This document shows positions 1 to 8,280 of a stretch of 64,000 bases of DNA, one piece after another. Position numbers and translations under genes: made by a program. The notes below the pieces were generated by a model. It had not been told where the DNA came from. It did no database searches and was given only the letters and a program-made list of their open reading frames with translations. The first letter of the stretch is position 1, and every line of letters begins with the position of its first letter. Origin of the DNA: Proteus vulgaris. GTDB lineage: Bacteria; Pseudomonadota; Gammaproteobacteria; Enterobacterales; Enterobacteriaceae. Location: positions 1-64,000 of the forward strand of contig NZ_JAEHOQ010000007.1 of assembly GCF_016239305.1 (NCBI RefSeq), given 5' to 3'.

Positions 1-169
1 ATATTAATTAAATTATATTTTAGCTAAGTTTATTCAACTAAATTTAACTAAATATATTTATTAATAAATAACTATATTAATGCTCGTAATTTTATCTTAT
101 ATTATGCGATCCTTTGTTATCTCGCTAACAGAGCACACATACGATTGATTATTGACGAGGTTTTATAGG

Positions 170-1060
170 ATGTTGTCAGCCAGACACTCAGCTAAATTAC
201 AGGTGTTTTACCCTGTGCTTCTTTTGCTTCTTTCTATGCTTTCGATACAAAGTGGCGCATCCCTTGCTAAAAGCCTATTTCCAGTTATTGGTGCCCCAGC
301 AGTAACGGCATTACGACTATTATTGGGGACGTTGATCCTCTTTTTTATCTTTAAGCCATGGCGACTCAAATTTAACCGCGAGTCAATTATGCCACTGTTT
401 TTATATGGTTTATCTTTAGGGGCGATGAATTACCTTTTCTACCTCGCACTTGAAACTATCCCACTAGGTATTGCTGTAGCCCTTGAATTTACAGGCCCTT
501 TAGCCGTTGCAATGTTTTCATCACGCAGAGCTATCGACTTTTTATGGATAATTTTAGTCATTGCTGGCTTAGGATTATTGCTACCTATTGGTGATAACAT
601 TCATGGACTTGATCCACTTGGTATTCTCTATGCCTTAGGCGCGGGTGTGGGTTGGGCATTATATATCGTATTTGGACAACGTGCAGGAAAAGGCTATGGT
701 GCGGCAACCGTATCAATTGGTTCATTAGTAGCAGCTTTTATTTTTGTGCCTATCGGTATATTACAAAGTAGCCCTGATATTATGTTTAGCTGGTCTATTT
801 TACCTGTTGCTTTAGCCATTGCGATTTTATCAACCGCATTCCCTTATACCTTAGAAATGATCGCACTTACGCGCCTACCAGCCAAAACATTTGGTACTTT
901 AATGAGTTTAGAGCCTTGCATGGGTGCCTTTATTGGTATTATTTTCTTACATGAACATTTGACGTTAATACAATGGGTTGCCTTAGCCTTTATTGTTTTA
1001 GCCTCTATTGGTTCAACAACGACAATGAAAAGCAAAACCAAAATTGAGGAAGTAAAATAG
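170..1060 (+). CDS. rhtA: Threonine/homoserine exporter RhtA (EamA/DMT family)
   Basis: Inner-membrane drug/metabolite-superfamily carrier of 296 residues that exports threonine and homoserine in E. coli. The protein is hydrophobic throughout, with about ten membrane segments arranged as two EamA repeats. Stretches such as SIQSGASLAKSLFP, PWRL, YGLSLGAMNYLFYL and ALEFTGPLAVA match E. coli RhtA almost word for word. A longer frame opens at TTG 152, but ATG 170 is preferred because a GAGG sits just upstream and the E. coli protein begins at about this point. It stands alone, followed by a perfect-palindrome terminator, with dps downstream in the same direction; rhtA and dps are also neighbours in E. 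coli. Confidence 0.93.
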   Translation: MLSARHSAKLQVFYPVLLLLLSMLSIQSGASLAKSLFPVIGAPAVTALRLLLGTLILFFIFKPWRLKFNRESIMPLFLYGLSLGAMNYLFYLALETIPLGIAVALEFTGPLAVAMFSSRRAIDFLWIILVIAGLGLLLPIGDNIHGLDPLGILYALGAGVGWALYIVFGQRAGKGYGAATVSIGSLVAAFIFVPIGILQSSPDIMFSWSILPVALAIAILSTAFPYTLEMIALTRLPAKTFGTLMSLEPCMGAFIGIIFLHEHLTLIQWVALAFIVLASIGSTTTMKSKTKIEEVK

Positions 1061-1102
1061 ATATTTAACTCATTTTACTCAGTAAGAAATAAATATTAAT
1101 TT

Positions 1103-1126
1103 AAAAAGGATCATATGATCCTTTTT
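1103..1126 (+). terminator. Terminator after rhtA
   Basis: Perfect 24-base palindrome: arm AAAAAGGATCAT at 1103-1114 and its complement ending in a T run at 1126. It would act in either direction. Confidence 0.75.
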
Positions 1127-1185
1127 ACTTATTAAATAATAACTTTACTGACCTATCATTGCTATTTTACGCTCATTGTCTTACC

Positions 1186-1202
1186 CTAAATAGACTATTT
1201 AG
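1186..1202. promoter_or_regulatory. Palindrome upstream of dps (possible operator)
   Basis: CTAAATAG-A-CTATTTAG is a perfect 8+1+8 palindrome about 135 bases before the dps start. No T run follows, so it looks more like a protein-binding site than a terminator. I do not recognise the regulator. Confidence 0.35.
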
Positions 1203-1335
1203 ATAGATTAGATTTTTTTAATAGATGACCTATCAATTTAATAGTATCAATCGATAAGACTAACCATTAATAATTCACTATCATGATTAACAGAAATTAA
1301 GATATTGATTTATTAATTATTTAGGGAGAACGATT

Positions 1336-1842
1336 ATGAGTACTGCTAAATTAGTCAAATCCACACCTTCAGCCCTGCTTTATACCCGTAATAATCTCGA
1401 TGACAGCGTAAAACTGCACGCTATCGAATTACTGCAACAAATGGTGACGCAGTTTATCGACCTATCTCTCATCACAAAGCAAGCGCACTGGAATATGCGT
1501 GGCAGAAACTTTATTTCTGTTCATGAAATGGTTGACGGCTTCCGTGACACCATTAATGAGCACACAGATGAATTTGCAGAGCGTATTGTTCAATTAGGTG
1601 GCACTGTATTAGGCACTGCACAAGTTGTCAGCAAGAAAACCCCATTGAAAGCTTATCCTCTGGATATTCACGATGTACAAGACCACTTAAAAGCACTGGC
1701 TGATCGTTACGCTATCGTTGCAAATGATATCCGTAAAGCCATTGATGAAGTTGAAGACGAAGATACTGCTGATATGTTTACTGCAGCATCGCGTGATCTT
1801 GATAAATTCTTATGGTTCATTGAAGCCAATATTGAGAATTAA
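1336..1842 (+). CDS. dps: DNA protection during starvation protein Dps
   Basis: Ferritin-like mini-ferritin of 168 residues that forms a dodecamer, oxidises Fe(II) with hydrogen peroxide and coats the nucleoid in stationary phase. The intersubunit ferroxidase ligands are visible: H51 in [10 protein letters not shown]63 and D67 in VHEMVDGF, plus the acidic pair in the following DEFAER segment. The Lys-containing N-terminus (STAKLVKS) fits the DNA-contacting tail. Start ATG 1336 has a GGGAGA ribosome site six bases upstream. A convergent terminator separates it from dinG. Confidence 0.96.
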   Translation: MSTAKLVKSTPSALLYTRNNLDDSVKLHAIELLQQMVTQFIDLSLITKQAHWNMRGRNFISVHEMVDGFRDTINEHTDEFAERIVQLGGTVLGTAQVVSKKTPLKAYPLDIHDVQDHLKALADRYAIVANDIRKAIDEVEDEDTADMFTAASRDLDKFLWFIEANIEN

Positions 1843-1873
1843 TTCGTAATAACAGATTTCAATTATAACTTAG

Positions 1874-1907
1874 AAAAGGCTACCTCTCTTTAATTAGGTA
1901 GCCTTTT
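1874..1907. terminator. Bidirectional terminator between dps and dinG
   Basis: AAAAGGCTACCT (1874-1885) pairs perfectly with AGGTAGCCTTTT (1896-1907), with T runs in both directions. It serves the convergent dps and dinG genes. Confidence 0.85.
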
Positions 1908-1910
1908 TAG

Positions 1911-4019
1911 TTATTTCTCTTTAGGCATATCAGGTTGATAAATAGGAAAAACGGGTAGTGCCGTCAATAAGCGCGAGCCGTAGTTTTTGGTTAATAAACG
2001 TCTATCATAAATAACTATTTCACCTCGGCATTGATGACTACGAATAAGACGTCCAACTTGCTGAATTAAATTAAACGATGCACTTGGCAAGCTCTGCACT
2101 TCAAAAGGATAGCGTTTCAGTGATTTTAACCACTCACCTTCTGTCACAATCACTGGATCCGTCACAGGTGGAAAAGCAATTTTATGAATATGCACTTGTG
2201 TTAAATAATCGCCTTTTAAGTCAAGCCCTTCAGCAAATGATTGCAAACCTATCAATACACTATTATCTCCTGCATCAATACGCTTACAATGTGTTTCTAC
2301 CAATCGATAACGAGGCTGATCCCCTTGCACCAATAAACATAAACGTAAATCTTTCACTTCTTCTAAAAAGCCATCCATCGCCCGTTGGCTACTAAATAAA
2401 ATCAATTGCCCTCGATGGTTATTCTCTTCCATACTTTGCCGAAAATAACGCGCCATCTCTTTTAAATGTTCGCGCTCATGGCTCATAGTTGGTTCATAAC
2501 ACATTTTAGGAATAACTAATCTACCCTGCTCTTTATGTTCAAAAGGTGAAGATAACGTAATAAAACGATCATCAAAATGCTCACTTAATCCCGTTAATTC
2601 TTGAATACGAGAATAACTATTTAGTGAACGCAATGTCGCAGATGTAATAACAACATGAGGAATATTTTTCCATAATAGTTGCGTCAATTGTTCGCTGACT
2701 CGAATACCCGCACAATGAAAATAGAGATGAGACTGTTTTTTATCGTAGCGACGTGTGAGCCATTTTGATACAGGGGCTTTTGACGTCTGTTCTAATGTTG
2801 CTAAACGCCACAATTTGGCCATATTCTCTAAATAACCGACCATTCTGCTGGTGGTTAAAATGGCACGATGTAAACGCACAACATCTTCTTTTGCGGTACG
2901 CTCTGTCAAATCATTCAAAATAGCTTCGCCTAACATTTTTAAGCCATCCGTTAGCTTAAATAAGGTTTGGCAACTTAATAGAAGTTGTTCAGGTAATTCA
3001 CCTAATGGAAACAGATATTCATCTTGTTCACTACGTTCTGGTAATAACGCACGCGTAAATGTATCAACTTCTTGATAAGCTTCACGTAACTTAGCAATAT
3101 GAGCATCAAAACGAATAGGATCAGCCAACTTAGGTGGTCTTACAGGAATAAATTGCGCTAAATACTGACTAACGTGGCGAGTAATATTATCCAACTGATT
3201 ATTAAGAGCAACTAAGGTAATTTCCCCTTCAACTTCAAGTGCATCTCGCGCAACATCAGGAATATGATGGCCTTCATCCAATACTAATAGCAGATTTTTA
3301 GCATCAGGTAATACCGATTCACTCTCCATTGCCGCCATAACCAAAGCGTGATTGGTAATAACCACATCCACTTCATCAATTTCACGGCGTGCAATAAAAA
3401 AAGGACAGCGATGATAATATTGGCAATTACGCCCTAAGCAGTTCATTTTATCGGTGCTAATTTTGCGCCATAAACTGTCTGTTAATGCCCGTTTATGGTG
3501 ATCACGCAAACCGTCCCAACCGAAACTGGTAAAATCATTTTTTAGCTCTTGGCAAATTTCTCTTTCTGCACTGGTCGCCACATCTACTTTGTCTTCAAGC
3601 AAAAACATTAAGTCGATTTGTTCACCTTCTGTTGCACAAATCGCATCTAAATTACGTGGGCATAAATAGCGCCCACGACCAAAAGCCCCCGTAAACGTGA
3701 GATCTGGAATGATTTTTTTAAGTAATGGGAGATCTTTGCTAAAGATCTGATCTTGCAGTGCCACATTGGCCGTACTGATAATCAACGGTTTTTTTTCGTC
3801 ACGGCTGATTGCAATACCCGGAATAAGATAAGAAAGAGTTTTACCTACCCCAGTTGGCGCTTCAATCACTAAGTGTCGTCCCATTTCATCAGAAAAAGTC
3901 TTGGCCACTTCAGCTATCATTTCACGCTGTGGTGCACGCGGAATAAACCCTTCAATATGCTCTGGTAGGGCTTTATACCACTGACTTATTTGATTTTTGA
4001 CTGATTGAGAAAGAGACAT
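1911..4019 (-). CDS. dinG: ATP-dependent DNA helicase DinG
   Basis: XPD-like superfamily 2 helicase of 702 residues with a 4Fe-4S cluster; in E. coli it unwinds R-loops and DNA structures and is damage-inducible. Walker A is EAPTGVGKT near residues 53-61 and the DEGH motif is in LVLDEGHHIPD. Cluster cysteines are in RYLCPRN and CLGRNCQYYHRCPF. Motif VI is near the end (IQQVGRLIRS). Length is close to the E. coli protein (716). It converges with dps, and a weak LexA-like site lies upstream. Confidence 0.95.
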   Translation of the reverse strand: MSLSQSVKNQISQWYKALPEHIEGFIPRAPQREMIAEVAKTFSDEMGRHLVIEAPTGVGKTLSYLIPGIAISRDEKKPLIISTANVALQDQIFSKDLPLLKKIIPDLTFTGAFGRGRYLCPRNLDAICATEGEQIDLMFLLEDKVDVATSAEREICQELKNDFTSFGWDGLRDHHKRALTDSLWRKISTDKMNCLGRNCQYYHRCPFFIARREIDEVDVVITNHALVMAAMESESVLPDAKNLLLVLDEGHHIPDVARDALEVEGEITLVALNNQLDNITRHVSQYLAQFIPVRPPKLADPIRFDAHIAKLREAYQEVDTFTRALLPERSEQDEYLFPLGELPEQLLLSCQTLFKLTDGLKMLGEAILNDLTERTAKEDVVRLHRAILTTSRMVGYLENMAKLWRLATLEQTSKAPVSKWLTRRYDKKQSHLYFHCAGIRVSEQLTQLLWKNIPHVVITSATLRSLNSYSRIQELTGLSEHFDDRFITLSSPFEHKEQGRLVIPKMCYEPTMSHEREHLKEMARYFRQSMEENNHRGQLILFSSQRAMDGFLEEVKDLRLCLLVQGDQPRYRLVETHCKRIDAGDNSVLIGLQSFAEGLDLKGDYLTQVHIHKIAFPPVTDPVIVTEGEWLKSLKRYPFEVQSLPSASFNLIQQVGRLIRSHQCRGEIVIYDRRLLTKNYGSRLLTALPVFPIYQPDMPKEK

Positions 4020-4066
4020 AACTACTCTGTAACTGATCTTAAGAAGGGCGCTATTGTCTCATAACA

Positions 4067-4082
4067 CTGTATAAAAATCAGT
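4067..4082 (-). promoter_or_regulatory. Weak LexA-like site upstream of dinG
   Basis: Read on the dinG strand: ACTG-ATTTTTAT-ACAG, 48-63 bases before the start. The right half fits the SOS consensus and the left half is off by one base. E. coli dinG also has a degenerate left half, so this is plausible but weak. Confidence 0.35.
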
Positions 4083-4274
4083 AGTTACCTTCATTTGCTC
4101 TCTTTTTTCATCAAAGAATGGATAACGCCTCGAAATTATTGAGCTTTGTTATAGATTATTAATTCAACTCTTCATAGTATGAGTATTGATTACGTAATGT
4201 CTAAAAATAGCCTTATAAAAAATAATATTTTTTTGTTTGATTAAATACAATAACACCAGTTAAGAGATACCATA

Positions 4275-5183
4275 ATGACCTCTGCAAAGCGCCCTATTTT
4301 TAACTTAGAACTTGATTTACTCCGAACCTTTGTTGCTGTTGTCGATGGAAATACCTTTGCCGCAGCCGCAGAATCTGTTTGCCGTACTCAATCTGCTGTA
4401 AGTCAGCAAATGCAACGACTCGAATCCCTTATCGGTAAAGAGTTATTTGCTCGCCAAGGCCGAAACAAAACACTGACAGAAGCTGGTACACAACTTCTTA
4501 ATTATGCTCGTCGTATTTTGCGCCTAAATGATGAAGCTTGTCTTTCATTGATGCATGAAGAAATTGATGGGATCTTAAAAATTGGCTCCCCTGATGATAC
4601 GGCAAACACAATTTTACCTGATCTACTTGCACGTTTCTCAGGGGCGTATCCCCGTCTTATTATGGAAATCATTGTTAAACGTAGTCCGTTTTTAATGTCG
4701 ATGTTAGAAAACAACGAACTTGATTTAGCCATTTCTACCGAAGAACATGTGGGTTATCCCAAAATTGTGCTACGTGTTTCCCCTTCCTTATGGTATTGCG
4801 GAAAACATTTCAGGTTTGATCTTGATGAACCCTTGCCATTAGTCGTATTAGATGAACCCAGCACATACCGCGATATGATGATAAATCACCTTGATCAACA
4901 AGGTATTCGTTGGCGAATCGCTTATATTGCTACAACACTTTCAGGTGCAAGAGCTGCTGTACGTGCGGGCTTAGGTATTATGGCGCGTTCGATTGAGCTT
5001 TCAGGCGATGATTTGCGTATTTTAGGCGAAAAAGAAGGCTTACCCCCTTTACCTGCGATTAGTTATAACTTGTATCTCAATGCTAATAGCCCAGGGAAAG
5101 CCGCACAAATACTGTTTGATTCATTAAAAAATGAACAAAATGAAGTGATTAATCATGCTGATATTACACTTCAACAAGAATAG
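4275..5183 (+). CDS. LysR-family transcriptional regulator, LrhA-like
   Basis: Regulator of 302 residues: N-terminal winged helix-turn-helix (about 10-70, with DLLRTFVAVVDGNTFAAAAE and RTQSAVSQQMQRLE) and a C-terminal effector domain. The HTH strongly resembles LrhA/HexA, but here it is not beside the nuo operon as lrhA is in E. coli, so I leave the symbol empty. ATG 4275 follows AAGAGA. It is 74 bases upstream of a DapA-family gene on the same strand, which suggests that this aldolase gene or the neighbouring metabolic cluster is its target. The effector is unknown. Confidence 0.85.
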   Translation: MTSAKRPIFNLELDLLRTFVAVVDGNTFAAAAESVCRTQSAVSQQMQRLESLIGKELFARQGRNKTLTEAGTQLLNYARRILRLNDEACLSLMHEEIDGILKIGSPDDTANTILPDLLARFSGAYPRLIMEIIVKRSPFLMSMLENNELDLAISTEEHVGYPKIVLRVSPSLWYCGKHFRFDLDEPLPLVVLDEPSTYRDMMINHLDQQGIRWRIAYIATTLSGARAAVRAGLGIMARSIELSGDDLRILGEKEGLPPLPAISYNLYLNANSPGKAAQILFDSLKNEQNEVINHADITLQQE

Positions 5184-5257
5184 AGATTTTCAAACCCTTA
5201 AATAGTGTTGATAACCAAAGCAATAAAATATTAAAACCATAAAACAGGACACCGATT

Positions 5258-6139
5258 ATGACCCAATTCCATGGCATTTTTCCTTACCTTGTTTCCCCTG
5301 TTGATCAAACTAAAGGTACCATTCTTGAATCTTCATTACGTCAATTGGTCGAACATTTGATCTCATGTGGCGTTCATGGTTTAAGCCCGTTAGGTAGCAC
5401 AGGTGAATACGCTTATCTTTCTCAAGCGCAACGTAATGAAATTGTGCGTATTACGGTTGATCAAACCGCGGGGCGTGTTCCTGTTATTGCGGGTGTTGCA
5501 GGGTTTTCAACCGCGGATGCTTGTCATCAAGCTGAACAATACGCCCAACTAGGTGTAGATGGCATGGTACTGATTTCACAAAAAATGTACCCATTAAGTG
5601 AAACCGCACAAGCTGGTTATTTCCGAACTATAGCAGAAGCATTTCCTGAAAAATCCATGACAATTTATACCAATCCAGGGCTTTTGGGTGATGTTCTTCC
5701 TATCTCTTTATTTAATGAACTTAGCTATATCCCGAATATCGAATATATTAAAGATGCATCAAGCAATACAGGTCGCTTACTCACCATGATCAATACTTTT
5801 GGTGAGCGTGTTAAAATCTTCAGTGCCTCTGCACATATTCCACTACTTGTATTAAAACTTGGTGGCGTAGGCTGGATGGCTGGTCCTGCTTGTGTATTAC
5901 CAAAACAATGCGTAGAACTTTATGAATTAGCCACCAAAGGTGATTTTGATACGGCATTAGCAAAACAAAAAGAGATGTGGCAAATCAACGAGGCTTTTAC
6001 TAAATATTCGTTGGCATCATGTATTAAAGCCTCTCTAAATATTCAAGGTTTTGATGTGGGCTCACCTATTTTGCCTCAAGAGCCTCTAAACGATGTCGCA
6101 ATGGCTGATCTGCGCCAAATTATTGCTCGCCTTGATTAA
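5258..6139 (+). CDS. DapA/NanA-family class I aldolase (dihydrodipicolinate synthase family)
   Basis: TIM-barrel Schiff-base aldolase of 293 residues. Family marks are GSTGE (46-50), Tyr137 in TIYTNP and the Schiff-base lysine K165 in YIKDASSN. The family includes dihydrodipicolinate synthase, N-acetylneuraminate lyase and several keto-acid aldolases or dehydratases; the sequence alone does not fix the substrate. An AGGA ribosome site precedes ATG 5258. It follows the LysR gene, so a catabolic role under that regulator is more likely than lysine biosynthesis. A hairpin (6160-6200) separates it from the FabZ-like gene. Confidence 0.85.
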   Translation: MTQFHGIFPYLVSPVDQTKGTILESSLRQLVEHLISCGVHGLSPLGSTGEYAYLSQAQRNEIVRITVDQTAGRVPVIAGVAGFSTADACHQAEQYAQLGVDGMVLISQKMYPLSETAQAGYFRTIAEAFPEKSMTIYTNPGLLGDVLPISLFNELSYIPNIEYIKDASSNTGRLLTMINTFGERVKIFSASAHIPLLVLKLGGVGWMAGPACVLPKQCVELYELATKGDFDTALAKQKEMWQINEAFTKYSLASCIKASLNIQGFDVGSPILPQEPLNDVAMADLRQIIARLD

Positions 6140-6159
6140 TAAACGATTCTTATTTAGAA

Positions 6160-6200
6160 ATAACAAAGACTGGATTTTTCTCTATTCTGGCCTTTGTTAT
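6160..6200 (+). terminator. Possible terminator hairpin after the aldolase gene
   Basis: ATAACAAAG (6160-6168) pairs with CTTTGTTAT (6192-6200) across a 23-base loop that pairs partly itself. No strong T run follows. Confidence 0.35.
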
Positions 6201-6326
6201 CTGTTTAATTCAAGTTTCTCATTCTAAATGCAGGCCAATACTGTACTGCATTGAATAAGAATGAAATAATAGCCACCATTGTTACAAAACCGTGTTCGTT
6301 CTATCACCATAACGAGGAGAAAATGT

Positions 6327-6752
6327 ATGCCCATTTCCGTCAGTGAAATAATGGAAATATTGCCTCATCGTTATCCATTCTTATTAATTGATGGCGTTAT
6401 TTCTGAACCGGCTGAACTTGCTAGTGGCAAATTAATCGCAATTAAAAATATTACCACCAATGATACCGTTGTGTTTGGCGAATTTTATCCCCCTTTATTA
6501 CTCCTTGAAAGCATGGCCCAAGCAGCTGGAGTTCTTGCACATTATTATCTTTCCCCTATGGAAGAAGGCCAGCAATGTTATTTTGCCAGTATAAAAAACG
6601 CACGATTTTATGATGCAGTAAAAGCAGGCGATCAGCTACATCTGGATATTCAATTTCGCCGGCAGCGCCGTACTATTGTTAGCTTTTCTGGTGTTGTTCG
6701 CATTGGTGAAAAGATTGTTTGTACATCTGAATTTATGTGTGCAAGGCAATAA
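6327..6752 (+). CDS. FabZ-like hotdog protein without the catalytic His motif
   Basis: 141 residues, hotdog fold related to 3-hydroxyacyl-ACP dehydratase FabZ. LPHRYPFLLID (residues 12-22) and LLLLESMAQAAG (57-68, Glu61 equivalent to the catalytic Glu) fit FabZ. The GHFPG segment that carries the catalytic His is replaced by GEFY, about five residues shorter, so normal dehydratase activity is doubtful. The frame opens at 6279, but ATG 6327 is chosen for its GAGGAG ribosome site. The fabZ of the lipid A/fatty acid cluster would be elsewhere. A role in a specialised acyl pathway or as a thioesterase-like protein is possible. Confidence 0.7.
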   Translation: MPISVSEIMEILPHRYPFLLIDGVISEPAELASGKLIAIKNITTNDTVVFGEFYPPLLLLESMAQAAGVLAHYYLSPMEEGQQCYFASIKNARFYDAVKAGDQLHLDIQFRRQRRTIVSFSGVVRIGEKIVCTSEFMCARQ

Positions 6753-6754
6753 AA

Positions 6755-6780
6755 AAGGATTGGTAGCTCAACCAATCCTT
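6755..6780. terminator. Terminator between FabZ-like and MmgE/PrpD genes
   Basis: AAGGATTGGT (6755-6764) and ACCAATCCTT (6771-6780) form a perfect 10-bp stem. On the - strand it ends in TTTTTT, so it best serves the MmgE/PrpD gene. Confidence 0.75.
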
Positions 6781-6812
6781 CATATCATCATCTTATTGAC
6801 GTTATTTTTAAC

Positions 6813-8201
6813 TTAATGGGGCAGTTCTTCAATACGCAATAATTGCGTTATTTCAGAAAGAGTAACATTTTCAAAATCCAATACTTTTTCAACGAGTTGA
6901 TCCGATTGTCTATCCTCCATTACTAATGAAGCATTATCGTAAAACTTGCTGATCACATCCTGATCAGTCATTGGATTTTGTGGATCACCGTATTGAATAT
7001 CTAATCTCTCAGTGATCTTCTCACCATTTTTTAATGTCACAAAAATTAATCCAGGAAAATACGTTGGGAATGGAATTTCGCCTTTTTCGGGATAACGATA
7101 ACTCACTTTTTTCGCTAACCTTTGAATATCTTCACGCTGTAAATTTTCTGGAGATAACGACGATAATGTTAGCGCATTATCTAAAAATCCTGCGGCAAAT
7201 AACCACGGCAAACTAAATTTTGCCCCATAAGCTGTTTTAGGTGCCCATTTTGTTTCAAGTGGCTCGCAAATTAAAGCAGCAGCGACAGGATCAACCACGC
7301 ACTCTACGCTTTCAATATCATCAGCCGTGATCCCTTTTTTCAGCAAATTACGGCTACAGTCAATAGTAGCATGAGCAAAATGACACACAGGATAAGGCTT
7401 AATAGAAACATTTAAAAATTCCCATTTTTCACCTAATCCCAATGCTACTTGTTCGGGTTGTGCTTGCTCTCGAATACCATGGGTTTGATAAAGGCTATAG
7501 CGACCTTCAAATATAGTTTCAGGGCCAGTCATTCCACCTTTTGCCAATGATGCAGCAATAATACCTGATTGCGCAGCCCATCCCGCATGAAAGCATTTAG
7601 AAGAAGAGCTGTTAGTAAGATATTCAGCCACACCACCAGCTTGACTTCCTGTGAGTCCTAATGCATTCACCGTCTGCTCTGGTGTTAATTTTAATAACGA
7701 GGCAGCACAAGCTGTTGCGCCAAAAATACCTGCAATTGCAGTTGCATGAAAGCCTCGCTGATGAAATCCGCTATGGCTTGCTAATCCCACTCGTGCGGCC
7801 ACTTCCCAACCAATCACCCACGCCGTTAAAATATCTTGTGATGATGCATCAATGGATCCACCTAATGCAAAAGCAATCGGCGTTAACACCGCACTACCGT
7901 GTGTAATCGAATCGGTATGTGTATCATCAAAATCTAATGCATGTGATGCAATACCATTTGTCAATGCAGCAACGGTTGTACTTGTTGTGAGTGAACTGCC
8001 CCAAATTGGAATAGTACCTTGGCTATCGGGTAAAAAAGCGATGCCCTGACGACTTTGGATCGCACTTTGTTGCGCACTACCCGCAAGTGCAACGCCTAAT
8101 GTATCTAATAAATGAATTTTAGCGCGCTCTACAACTTGAGCAGGTAAATCAGAAAATGTTGTTGTGGTAATAAATTGGGCTAATTGCTGACTCAATGTCA
8201 T
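6813..8201 (-). CDS. MmgE/PrpD family protein (possible epimerase or racemase)
   Basis: 462 residues across the whole MmgE/PrpD fold, with family segments HLLDTLGVALAGS, ASHALDFDDTH, GWEVAARVGLA and GSQAGGVAEYL. The family includes 2-methylcitrate dehydratase PrpD, iminodisuccinate epimerase from Agrobacterium and YxeQ of the Bacillus S-(2-succino)cysteine operon. No prpB/C genes are nearby, so PrpD itself is unlikely. It follows the lyase gene on the same strand, a pairing like the iminodisuccinate lyase/epimerase pair. A start 13 codons upstream is possible; ATG 8201 is preferred because AGGTGT precedes it and homology begins there. Confidence 0.8.
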   Translation of the reverse strand: MTLSQQLAQFITTTTFSDLPAQVVERAKIHLLDTLGVALAGSAQQSAIQSRQGIAFLPDSQGTIPIWGSSLTTSTTVAALTNGIASHALDFDDTHTDSITHGSAVLTPIAFALGGSIDASSQDILTAWVIGWEVAARVGLASHSGFHQRGFHATAIAGIFGATACAASLLKLTPEQTVNALGLTGSQAGGVAEYLTNSSSSKCFHAGWAAQSGIIAASLAKGGMTGPETIFEGRYSLYQTHGIREQAQPEQVALGLGEKWEFLNVSIKPYPVCHFAHATIDCSRNLLKKGITADDIESVECVVDPVAAALICEPLETKWAPKTAYGAKFSLPWLFAAGFLDNALTLSSLSPENLQREDIQRLAKKVSYRYPEKGEIPFPTYFPGLIFVTLKNGEKITERLDIQYGDPQNPMTDQDVISKFYDNASLVMEDRQSDQLVEKVLDFENVTLSEITQLLRIEELPH

Positions 8202-8223
8202 AAACACCTCGAAATAGATAAGA

Positions 8224-8248
8224 AAAAGCCAGCATTTCACCGGCTTTT
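8224..8248 (-). terminator. Hairpin between lyase and MmgE/PrpD genes
   Basis: On the - strand AAAAGCCGG...GGCTTTTTC forms a short terminator-like hairpin in the gap between the two genes. It could reduce read-through from the lyase gene into the MmgE/PrpD gene. Confidence 0.45.
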
Positions 8249-8280
8249 AGATAGTAGAAGGTTGAATTCAATCAGGTCAC

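Noticed and set aside
6813-8201. 2-methylcitrate dehydratase PrpD
   Set aside because: No prpB, prpC or prpR nearby; the partner is a fumarase-superfamily lyase, so another MmgE/PrpD activity fits better.
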